In this document: positions 1 through 9,087 of the stretch, piece by piece
How positions within the stretch are numbered: position 1 is the stretch's first letter
Layout of the letters: the number at the start of each line of letters is the position of its first letter
Assembly (NCBI GenBank): GCA_943704525.1
Contig: CALSCQ010003064.1
Location: 1-32,016 of the forward strand
Length of the DNA stretch: 32,016 nt
Direction of reading: 5' to 3'
From: Pigoraptor vietnamica
Lineage: Eukaryota; Opisthokonta; Filasterea
Translations under genes and position numbers: made by a program
The notes under the pieces: model-generated
What the model was told of the DNA's origin: nothing
The model's input: only the letters and a program-made list of their open reading frames with translations
Database searches by the model: none

Positions 1-458
1 ATAAGAGGGAGGGGCGCGGCCCTGACAGTGTCAATGAGCGGTCGGCGAATTCCGAATGGTCGGCCGAGCACACACGTGACGGCACGTGACAAGTTAACGC
101 TTCAACATCGTAACAAGGCTTTATTAGTAACGGTTAATTATTATGTCGTGTGCGCAACCGAAGAATATGCATACTGAATGTATGAATAATTGGCACGATG
201 CATAATTTGGAATACATAGTCGTTTGGTACATTGGCCATACCATCTTCTTCATGAATAAGTAGACAGGCTGTCCATTCAATCTCTGCCTCCTTTCGTCTG
301 ATTGGTCGCTTTTGCAGCCATCTCCAACCCGTGTGACCCTGTCCACAAGCCACGCGCATTTTTCCGCACCCCAAAAGTAAGTCGCTCGGCAGATGCAAGA
401 AAAGAAAAAGCATTCGGCGAGGAGGGAGCCCTAGGTCGACGCGGGCACTGCGCCTCAT
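1..458. other. 5' flank of the acid lipase gene
   Basis: No convincing gene is seen here; the short open frames look like chance. The stretch should hold the promoter and 5' UTR of the lipase. It contains a pair of CACGTG boxes (listed separately) and an inverted CCAAT box in the context CTGATTGGTC near 298. The transcription start was not identified. Confidence 0.5.
73..90. promoter_or_regulatory. paired CACGTGAC E-boxes
   Basis: CACGTG occurs at 73-78 and again at 83-88, each followed by AC, so the starts are exactly 10 bp apart, about one helical turn. CACGTGAC is the core recognised by Max/MITF/TFE-type bHLH-zipper proteins and resembles the animal CLEAR element of lysosomal genes. It lies about 370-390 bp upstream of the lipase start. 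The same arrangement recurs at 19486-19501. Function is inferred. Confidence 0.45.
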
Positions 459-2543
459 ATGCATAGCACCATGGCGTTGCGAGTGGCACACATTGTCGTC
501 CTGGCCCTCGTCGTGCTTGCGCAGTCGTCACTGGCAGTGCCGCTCACGTCAAGTTCTCTCGAAGACGTGTGGTCGCGCGTTCACGCCGCCTCTGCGCTCT
601 CATCGCCAGCCGACTGGGTTGATCAGGTGTGTGCGAAAGAGTGTACGCATGGACGTGTGAGCGTGTGCGTATATGTACGTGCGTGGCCTGTGTACGCATG
701 GACGTGTGCGTGCGTGTGTGCGTATTATGTACGCGTCTGTGTGCGGCATGTGCGTAAGAGTGTGGACGTGTGTGAGCGTGTGCGTACATGTGAGTGTGTG
801 CGTAAGAGTGTGGACGTGTGTGAGCGTGTGCGATGTACGCGCGCGTGTCTGGCGTGTGTGCGTAAGAGTGTGCGCGCATGCTGAATTTGCGGGCTGCGCT
901 TGCTACGAGTTCAGTGGACACATCGCTCACAAACTCGTGCATTGTCAGCTCTTGAATGTGACGCAGCTTGTCAATTCGCGCGGTTACGGCTGCGAAGACC
1001 ACCGCGTCGTCACATCCGACGGCTACATCCTCGCGATCCAGCGGCTCCCGGTGCGTGCAGGCGTGGCCAAAAAGGGCGTCGTCTTTCTCCAGCACGGCAT
1101 CCTCGATTCGTCCATGACGTGGGTCATTGGCAGCCTCGACACCAAGCTCCGCCTGCCCTTCATCCTCGTCGACGCTGGCTTCGAAGTGTGGCTCGGCAAT
1201 GGGTGTGTCTCAGTTGTACATTGCGTTTGCGCACCGTGTTCCGTTTTTTGTGCCTTTCGATGGGGTTTTCACAGTCTAATATTGACCGCGCAAACACAGC
1301 CGCGGCAACACGTACTCCAGGGCGCACGTGAGCCTCGATCCCTCCGACCCGGCGTTCTGGCAGTACTCCTTTGACGACTATGCCAGCAAGGACCTGCCGG
1401 CTGCCTTTGCGCACGTGCTGCAGGTGTCTGGCGAATCGCAGCTGCACTACGTCGGGCACAGCGAAGGTTTGTCACACCCTGCCGTAGAGAACTTAACTGC
1501 CAGCTCCTTACACCAGATTTCAAACTCATGGTGACGGGTACTCTCATCGTCAGATTCATCGTTAATTGCCGCGCAAGTTCCATGCTTCTCACACTTTCTT
1601 CTGTTTTTTTTTTTTTTTTTAATTTCAAACTCTTCGCGACAGGCACTCTCATCGGGTTCATTGCCTTTTCGACGTACCCTGAGATTGCGCGCCTCGTGAA
1701 GACGTTTGTGGCCCTGGCGCCCGTCGCCTACATTTCAAAGACGTCCTTTGCGCCGCTGCTCAACTTTCTCCCGAAGAACATCGTCTTTGACATTCTCGGC
1801 AACAAGAGCGTCCTCTCGTTCCCGATGGGCCCCGTGGGCGACGTCATTCCGGTCACGTGCGACGTCATCCCCGCCCGTGAGTGTCTTGCTGCGTGTGTAC
1901 CTCGCAACAGCGAACGCGGGAAAATCCCCATTTGCCGTCTCTGGCCATCCCTTAGGCGAGTTTGCGAGACCATTCCCTACATGATTGGGATGTGAAAGCA
2001 AGTGCTCTAACGGCCACCCTTTCGCCAGTTTGCGAGACCATTCTCTGCATGATTGCGGGATGTGAGAGCAAGACGAGCACCGATCCATCGCGCATGGGGC
2101 CGATTCTTGCGCACTATCCTGCGGGCACCAGGTGGGCCACGGCTAAAATGTTGCGGTCACATTGACGCCAATAGTAGGAAGCGTAACCCCCCTCTCTTCA
2201 CACACACAGCGCCATGGACGTAGACCATTTCTACCAGCTGTCACGGTTCGGCGCCCTTCAGGCGTACGATTTCGGCACGTCCGAAGCAAACTACGCGCAC
2301 TACGGCCGGCCGACGCCGCCCCTGTACGACGTGACGCAGCTCATGGTGCCTTCGGCGCTGTTCTCGGGAACGAAGGACACGCTGGCCGATCCCAAAGACG
2401 TCGCGGCACTCGTTGCGCTGTTGCCGCCGGATCTTGTTCTCCGCCACGACGTCCTCGACGGATACGGCCACGGTGACTTTCTGTGGGCCACCGACGCCGC
2501 GGCCAGGCTGTACAGCAGCGTGCTGGCTGTGATTGGCCGCTAG
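459..2543 (+). CDS. acid lipase (lysosomal/gastric lipase family)
   Basis: Six exons: 459-626, 949-1202, 1300-1466, 1643-1876, 2029-2131, 2210-2543; all phases agree and give about 419 residues, near the 399 of human LIPA. A hydrophobic signal peptide follows the start; ATG 471 is an alternative start with an equally good signal. The N-terminal lipase segment (GYGCEDH, DGYILAIQRLP) and LLDAGYDVWLG-like oxyanion region are followed by the nucleophile elbow GHSEG (S195). The acid D365 sits in SGTKDTLADP and the base H396 in GYGHGDFLW. The family hydrolyses triglycerides and cholesteryl esters in lysosomes or outside the cell. Introns 3 and 4 each hold a decayed copy of the next exon's start, and intron 1 is a GT-rich minisatellite. 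Family assignment is firm; whether it is lysosomal or secreted is not decided. Confidence 0.9.
627..890. repeat. GT-rich minisatellite in lipase intron 1
   Basis: Imperfect tandem units rich in GTGTG, GTGCGTAAGAG and GGACGTGTGTGAGC fill most of the first lipase intron. The best units start near 752 and 802, about 50 bp apart. The alternating purine-pyrimidine sequence opens long spurious frames on both strands. Confidence 0.75.
1516..1664 (+). repeat. duplicated acceptor and exon-4 start in lipase intron 3
   Basis: Intron sequence at about 1516-1570 closely resembles 1621-1664, which covers the true acceptor and the first bases of exon 4. Both contain TTTCAAACTC, then GACGG/GACAGG, then ACTCTCATCG and TTCATTG. 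The intronic copy has lost a usable reading frame and the 16-base T run separates the copies. Confidence 0.7.
1943..2075 (+). repeat. duplicated acceptor and exon-5 start in lipase intron 4
   Basis: Copy one (about 1943-2001) lies in the intron; copy two (about 2010-2072) spans the true acceptor at 2028 and the beginning of exon 5. Shared blocks include TTTGCGAGACCATT and GGGATGTGA. The intronic copy has GGCGAG in place of the acceptor CGCCAG, and its frame runs into TGA, so it cannot serve as an alternative exon. Confidence 0.8.
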
Positions 2544-2967
2544 ATTCGCCTTCTTTTCGCAGCGCCGCGTTATCGTCTATCCTTTTTTACCATGCGCACT
2601 TCTGGCGTGCAACCCCTGTACTTCCCGTGTGGCACCAGGTGAACTGGCGTCACTATGAAAGATCGAGATCTTTGCCCTGCTTGTTCGCTGTAGCTGCCCT
2701 TGGTGTCCACCACAAACCCTAACACAGTGTCCGGCACCCAATGCAGAGGTGTTTATTTGAATGTCCAGCAAATTTTGAAATATTTCTCGAGAAGATCAGA
2801 TCATTTTGTCGGACGAGAAACCCACAACAAACCAAAGAAGAAGCCACAGCTCCTGGCGGCTCCACAAACCGAATCCCTTTTTTCCATCTTTTTCGCCCGG
2901 TACTAGAGACTGCATATCGTCCCTAGAAAGTGCTGAGCGGCGTCAGAGTGCCGCGCGTACTTCCACG
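2544..2967. other. intergenic, lipase to DLG
   Basis: This holds the lipase 3' UTR and the DLG 5' flank, both genes on the plus strand. No clear AATAAA, promoter motif or additional gene is seen. Confidence 0.5.
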
Positions 2968-5900
2968 ATGCCTGCGCCCACCTCCGGCGCGGGTGGGTGC
3001 CGCATTTCGAGCGTGCTTTTCCAGTTGTACCTCTCACGTCTGACACGCGTGCGATTCGGTCGCATTTTTCCCTCTCGCAGAGACTGCCGACGCGGTCAAG
3101 GCGCTGACGGCGCTGCAAGCATCGCTCGGCTCCCATGGGGGGACCGAAGCGCAGCGCGCCGCTCTTGCGCGCGTGTTGGCGGCGCTCAAGAACCCCGCGT
3201 TCACTGTCATCCTTGCAAAGTCGGCGTCCGGAAGGGCATCCGTGAGCGAGGGTTGGTGATGCATGTTGTCGCGTGATGTTTCTCCTGCATGGACTATTCT
3301 TCGATTGCAAATCGCGTGGAGATTGCACGAGGTCATTGAACCCTGTACAACGGCATAGTGGACGTGCGATGGGTGAGGCAAGAGCATGTTCCCTCGCCCA
3401 CTGTCAGCTTGCACACGTTGAAACTCGGTGGTGGACGAGTGAGGAGGAAGAGCTTTTGTTACTCTCGCCAACTGTCAGCTTGCACACGTTACGGTGGTGG
3501 ACGAGTGATGAGGCAAGAGCTTTCGCTCTCTCGCCAAAGTGGAGCCTAATGATTTGTGGTACCTTGCGCAGTGGCCACTCTTGCGCCGGCCGCAGTTGAC
3601 AAGGGCAAGCGTCCTGTGAGCATGATTCCCGAGGGCAGCGAAGAGGCGCTCCCAGTCCCCGCGGGTGGGTTTCTTACGTTGCGCTTGCCACCCGCCGCTT
3701 GTCGCATGCGACGAATCTCTATCTATGTAAGCCGCGCGCTCTCTCAGACGCATCTTTTTATATTTCCGCAGTGGCCGTTGCGTCTGCCGTGGCAGTCAAG
3801 CCGGCCCCTGCACCTGCTGCTGCCGCGCCCTCGGCTTCGAAGAGCTCCGCGGCGGATGTTGCGGCGACGACCGCCGCTATTGCCACCATGACCGATGCGT
3901 TTGCTTCAATGTCGCACAAAATTCACGCCGCACCCACGTCCGACACGCACGCCGAGTCGTCGTCGCAGAGGGTCTCCGAGGCGTCGAATGCGTCTGCGTC
4001 TGCCGCGGCATCGGCGGCAGCCGGAACGGCCGCGCTCGCCGCCGTGTCGGCGGGACAGCAACCGCCCGGTCCGGAGGTGCGCACGATCGAGCTCTTCAAG
4101 GGGGAGGGCGGCCTCGGGTTCAACATTGTGGGCGGCAAGGAGCACGGCCACCGCATCTTTGTGTCGCGCATCGTGGAGAATGGCGTCGCGCACAGGGACA
4201 AGCGGCTCAAGCTGGGCGACCAGCTCCTCGAGGTCAACGGCAAGTCCCTCCTGGGCCTGCCTCACGAGTCGGCCGCCGAAATATTAAAGTCCACCAAGGG
4301 CAACGTCGTCATCAAGGTGCGGCCTCTTTTGTGTGTGCTCGTGCCAGAGCCCGGACATCTTGTCGTCGCCGCGTTGGAATTGCGCATTGGTGTAATTCCG
4401 TCGTCGCCGTGGATTGTGCGTATGTACTTCCGTCGGCGCCGCGAAATTTTACCTTTGTGACTCTGTGGAGTTTTACCATTGTAACTCTGTCGTCGCGTGG
4501 AGTTTACCTTTTTCTTGTGCCTCTGTCGTCGCCGTGGATTTTTACATCTGTAACTCTGTCGTCGCCGTGGGATTGCGCGTTGTAAGCCATGGATCCTCTT
4601 GTCGTCACAATGACGTTCCTTCACAGATCCGTCATCATATTCGCCGTTCACAACAATCGTAACGCCAACCAACCACCCATCCCCTTCCGATATGCAGGTC
4701 GCATTCGACGGTGAGGCCTGGGGCGAGTTCCAGCAGCAGGTGCAGGAGGCAAAGAAGCGCGCTTCGACGACGTCGGTGGCTTCGGTTGCGGCGACATCTC
4801 TTGCCACCTCCAACCCGGCGGGAACCGCCTCCACCGCCTCCGTCGCCTCGGCCGCGCCCGCGTCCCTCGCGACCGCAAACCCCGCGGGGACGGCGTCGTC
4901 CGCGTCGGTGGCCTCTGCGGCCGCTCCGGCGGGCCTCGCGCCCTCGAATCCCGCGGCGACGGCCTCGGTTGCGTCGGTCGCCTCGATGGTCCAGGCCGCC
5001 GCGAACCCACTTCCCGTCGGAACGCCGGAAAAGGCGCGCGCCAAGGTATCTACCACTCATTGCCTGCCTTACCATTTTTGAAAAGTGCATTGTTGATGGA
5101 GGACCTTACCTCGCGCTCATCGGGGCATGTCTCGCAGCACTTTCACGTCAAGGCGCTCTTCAACCTCGACAAGGTCAAGGACCGCGACTGTCCCGGGCAC
5201 ATGCTCTCGTTCCGCGCCGGCGACGTGCTGCTCGTCACCAACGCAAAGGACGACGAGTGGTGGCACGCGAGGACGCTCGACGGCAGCGAGAAGGGCTTCA
5301 TCCCGTCCCGCAAGCGCGTGGAGCGAAAGGACAAGTCAAAGCGGCGCTCCGTCACGTTTGACGAGAAGAACCTCGGCATGGCGGAGGACCTCCCCGACGC
5401 GCCGTCGTCGTCGTCGGCCGCGTCCGGCGTGAAAAAGACGCACTTTAAGAACAGCATTCGCATGGCGCGCAAGTCGTTCTTCTTCAAGAAGAAGCGCGCG
5501 GGCCTCTCGCTCGAGATTAGCGACTCTGTGGGCGGGTCGAACAACGACCTCTCCGGTGGCGACAGGGACGGCGCGATTCCGACGTACGAGGTCGTGTCGC
5601 TCAGCGAGCCGGACGGCAAGATGGGCCGCCCCGTGATTGCGCTGGGGCACGACAAGGACGCCTTCTACGAGCGCCTGATTGCGGATTATCCCGAGAAATT
5701 CGCCACGTACATTCCCCGTGGGTGTCCCTCTTGGTTGCTGTTGCAACGCATTGTTATTGTGGCGAATGGTGTTTTTTTTTTTCTATGCTGACTGGCCGGA
5801 ACACTTTTGACTGCACAGACACGACGCGCGCGCCGCGAGAGGACGAGGTCGACGGGCGCGATTACCATTTCGTGTCCCGCGAGAAGATGGAGGTGGGCCG

Positions 5901-6468
5901 CGAACATTTCCTTGCATGGAAAATGTGTTCGTGTTTCAAACCCACCTCTCTTCGCTTTTTTCGTCCCCCATCCCTTCTGCTCTGTTGCACGATGCACCGC
6001 CGATGCTGCTGCATGCCTCGTGCTAATGCAGTTCTCCTGCTCTGTGTTGCCTCGTGCTGATGCAACTTGCAGGCGGACATGAAGGACGGCAAGTTCATCG
6101 AGGCTGGCCTCTACCGCGACAACATCTACGGCACGTCACTAGAGGCCGTCAAGGCTGTTGCAGCGACGGGGAAGCACTGCCTGCTCGACGTCAGCGGCTA
6201 CGCCATCGACGCACTCCGCGCGGGTGGCCTTCCGCCCATGGTCGTCTTTCTCCGGCCGCCGCAGGAGGTACAAGAGGGCGAGCCGCAGGCAGACTACAAG
6301 AAGCGGGCCATCGAGAGCGCGCGAAAGGTGGAGGCCGCGTTTGCCCACCGCATCGACGTGCGCGTCGACACGGAGCCCTTTGACACGGCGTTTGCGGCGC
6401 TCGTGAGCGGCATTGAACGCCTCGCCTCGGAGAAGGTGTGGGCGCCCACGGGCGATCCCACGCCGTGA
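2968..6468 (+). CDS. DLG: Discs-large-like MAGUK scaffold (L27-PDZ-SH3-GK)
   Basis: Eight exons: 2968-2992, 3081-3251, 3572-3664, 3772-4316, 4698-5045, 5138-5717, 5819-5892, 6073-6468; about 743 residues. Residues about 10-55 resemble the L27 helix domain of DLG1. A single PDZ at about 199-278 carries the carboxylate-binding loop GLGFNIVGG, most like the third PDZ of animal DLG. An Ala/Ser/Pro linker with three repeats follows. The SH3 (about 395-458, KDDEWWHAR, GFIPSRKRVE) runs into a basic HOOK segment and a guanylate-kinase-like domain (about 557-743) with HTTR, EVDGRDYHFV and YGTS. The GK P-loop is degenerate (ALGHDKDAF), as in other DLGs, so it should bind proteins rather than phosphorylate GMP. 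The C-terminus VWAPTGDPTP mirrors the vertebrate end. DLG proteins organise membrane-associated complexes. PDZ1 and PDZ2 are absent. The first tiny exon and the L27 call are less certain than the rest. Confidence 0.92.
3358..3541. repeat. three-unit minisatellite in DLG intron 2
   Basis: Units begin near 3358, 3431 and 3497, about 66-73 bp apart, each starting GTGGACG and containing a GAGGCAAGAGC-like block; the first two share AACTGTCAGCTTGCACACG or a one-base variant. The third unit is truncated. Confidence 0.75.
4355..4585. repeat. degenerate repeats in DLG intron 4
   Basis: Several copies of a roughly 30-50 bp unit built on CTCTGTCGTCGCCGTGG followed by ATTTTTACCTTTGTAA-like sequence occupy most of the intron. 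Units vary in length and are clearest from 4457 to 4575. Confidence 0.65.
4767..4990 (+). repeat. in-frame repeat encoding the DLG linker
   Basis: Exon 5 carries three consecutive units of about 66-69 bp, encoding 22-23 residues each with the pattern ASVAS, then LA, then (S/A)NPAGTAS, plus a partial fourth unit. The units differ at many third positions, so they have diverged or been under protein-level constraint. They lengthen the spacer between PDZ and SH3. Confidence 0.8.
6014..6066 (+). repeat. branch-point region duplication in DLG intron 7
   Basis: TGCCTCGTGCTAATGCAG (6014-6031) and its near copy from 6048 are 34 bp apart just before the acceptor at 6072. Each contains a plausible branch-point sequence (GCTAAT or GCTGAT). 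The first copy ends in CAG and could act as a decoy acceptor. Confidence 0.55.
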
Positions 6469-7001
6469 GCATGCGGGAGGAAGAATCGTTTTCGTTTCGC
6501 GTGCTTACTTTAGTCTCATTCTTCGGACGTCGTCGGCGTGCCGTGTCACTCTACGCAAACGCGTTTGCGCACTCGTCGTCTTGTCGCAGTTGTCGGTTGC
6601 CCTTTGAAATATTAAACACGAAAAGTAGCTCGTCTGTTAAGGTCACAGTGAGGGTTACGATTGAATTTGGATTTTGGCAAAAGTGCTGTAAATTTGTGGA
6701 CCATTTTCGACATTTTTGCGCTGGTAAGGGGTCTTACGATCATCAACAATCTGTGTGCAGCTGACACCGCACGACAGCCCAATTCTGCGTGTTCTTGTTG
6801 TGGCAAAAACACTTCCCCCATGTGATTGCGCACATTCCCACAACGGCGTCTTCCTTTTCGACGACACTGTTTCATTTTACGTCCTTCACAGCGTCGATTT
6901 AGAGCGAAGAATTGTTGCGACATTGGGCCCCTTCGAACGTTGCGGCTCGTGAGAAGATCGCGGCGTGAGAAAAGGGCGGCGGGGCGCACTCTGCGTTGAA
7001 G
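6469..7001. other. intergenic, DLG to WASHC3
   Basis: A possible polyadenylation signal (ATATTAAAC) lies near 6608. The right end is the WASHC3 promoter/5' UTR with a GGGCGGCGGGGC GC-box-like stretch near 6974-6985. No further gene is seen. Confidence 0.45.
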
Positions 7002-8347
7002 ATGGTGGTCGAAATGGACGCGACAGGGCAGCCCCTTGTGGGTCCCATGGTCGACTACAACAAGGTCGATCCCCTTCCGCACAAGAAGACGCTCGCTTTC
7101 GTCAATAATTATGTCGCGCAGACGGCGCGTTTTTTGAATCGGTTTGCTGAAGTGTGCGAGGAAAAGGTATGTGTTAAGCGGGCCAACACCGCTTGCGTAT
7201 TATTGTAACGTGCCCTTGGGATGTGTGGCTGAAGTTCGACTCTGTGTTGTTTTTTTTTGCAGCTGGCCGAGTGCCAGTTTCGGATACAGCGACTGGAAAT
7301 TGTGGTGAACCTTCTGGACGCCAAGGTGCGAGCGAGCACGGCATCATGCAGATGGCTTTGCCTCTCTGTAGCGTGTTGCGCACATGATGTGGCCGTTTAC
7401 GCCGATAATTGTTGCCCTGTTTGATTATCAGAGACGAATGCTCGCACTCACCGCATATGCACGCATGTCGTACACGCACATGCACACTCGACAACCCAAT
7501 GTTTACATCCTCACTCACTAGCTCACTTCTGGGCGCTGCATCCGCAGCTCATGTCCATCCCGGGCCTTGAGAATGTGACTGCGAGCGACTATGTGCCCGA
7601 GGACGACGGCCCGGCGCCGCCGCCGGCCGCAAGCGCACCTCCGCCGCCGGCAGAAGGCAGCGGCAGTGTTCCGCCCCCACCGGCAGCAGGTGTGCCGCCG
7701 CCGCCGCCACCGCCTGGCGCTGCAGGCCCTCCCCCTCCCCCCGGTGAGTGCGAGGTTTTGCAGGGCGCGTGAAATCTCTTCTGCTAAGTGTGCCGAATGT
7801 GTTGCTCTCGACTGCAGGTGCACCGGCCGCACCACCACCACCGGCTCCCGAGGCTGCTGCGCCGCCCGCGCCCGCTGCAGGTACAGTGCCGGTTGTGTCA
7901 GAGTGTGCCTCACGGTGTGTTTCATGGGTTACACTTCGGCTGAGCTTTGTTCGTTCCTACCCAGGCCCGACTGTATCCAACGATCCTCGCTACGCCAAGT
8001 TCTTCAAGCTGCTCAAGGTCGGCGTCCCGGACGCGCAGATCAGGCAAAAGATGGCCGCCGAGGGCCTCGACCCCAGCCTTCTCGAGTGCGTACCATGGTT
8101 TCTGTCTTTGTTTTCCTTAGGAACCTCTGTGGCGTTGCCGTTTGTCCTTCTTTATTTCGCTATGTGCAGTTGGTCGTTGTAGTCGTCGCCTTGGTCCTTT
8201 CAACTTGTGTGTGCAGCTGGCTTCGTATTTCGTCGTGTAATGTGCTCTTGCCACCCACACAGCACGCCGGATGCGCCCGCACCCGCCGGTGCCCCGCCGC
8301 CAGAACCCGAGGAAGAGTCGGACGGCGGAGAAAGCGAAGATTTCTAG
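7002..8347 (+). CDS. WASHC3: WASH complex subunit 3 (CCDC53)
   Basis: Six exons: 7002-7166, 7263-7325, 7548-7743, 7818-7880, 7965-8085, 8263-8347; about 230 residues against 194 in human. The N-terminal coiled-coil block matches the family closely (KTLAFVNNYV, FLNRFAEVCEEK, RIQRLEIVVNLLDAK, SIPGLENVT). The C-terminal block is equally clear (NDPRYAKFFKLLKVGVP, IRQKMAAEGLDP, then an acidic SDGGESEDF end). WASHC3 is a core member of the pentameric WASH complex, which activates Arp2/3 on endosomes for cargo sorting. Between the two blocks the protein has about 65 residues of Pro/Ala with runs up to seven prolines, spread over exons 3 and 4, which human WASHC3 lacks. ATG 7014 is an alternative start. 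Confidence 0.93.
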
Positions 8348-9087
8348 TGGCATAAAGCTGCAGAAAAAATTCACACAAACAAGGACATAATTCCCCTTGG
8401 TCGATGCGACAGCCCAAGGCCGTCGAATCGCCCCTTTAATCACAAGACATACTCCCAACACTCGCGCAGTAGTCGGTTGGGGAGACCAACTCCATGCACG
8501 GAGAAAGAGAGAGACAAAGTAATACATCGCGCGCGAAAGAGCGAGCCGAATAGGTAGGCGTGCATGCGCCCAACACAACAGCTGCCAACGCGCGACGAGT
8601 CGAGGTTCGACGAGCGTGCCGCGACCTCCAAGGTCCGACGCCCACAATGGGCGCCAAAAACCACGAAAAAAGCGGCACCGAGAGAGAGAGGGTACATGCC
8701 AGCGCGCGGACAAAGCAGTCCGACTTGCGCCCCGCAGCCAAAACAAAACGAAGTGTGAGACTCGATGAGGGATCACGCACGCAACGACGACACAATACGG
8801 AGCAGCGCATATAGGTACAAAACCGCGCAAGAGCGACCTGGGGCCGCACACCAAGCGCGAGTGGGAGAGGTGGGATGGCGCGCTCCGCAAAAACACACAA
8901 ACGCACGCGCGAACGCACACGCCACGCAGCCGCAAATCCCTCACGCGATTTTCACAGACGCTCGCATTTGGCAGCGAAAAGCGCGCATCAAAACTGCCGA
9001 GTCGCGCGCACCAACAATCCGGGCAAAAAAATTTGGCGACCGACCGAAACGGCGACAGACGGTCTGCTTTTCGGTATACACCGACGC
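8348..9087. other. intergenic between convergent WASHC3 and DDX6
   Basis: This holds the two 3' UTRs and is purine-rich on the plus strand (GAGAGAGAGAC near 8505, GAGAGAGAGAG near 8680). A long minus-strand frame crossing 8117-8944 overlaps WASHC3 exon sequence and has no family resemblance. No gene is supported. Confidence 0.5.

Noticed and set aside
544-1095. Repeat-rich minus-strand frame with many His/Thr/Ala residues
   Set aside because: It is produced by the GT-rich intron 1 minisatellite read antisense.
8117-8944. 275-residue minus-strand frame between WASHC3 and DDX6
   Set aside because: It overlaps the WASHC3 3' exon, has a Cys/Arg/Ser-rich random look, and lacks any recognisable domain or splice context.
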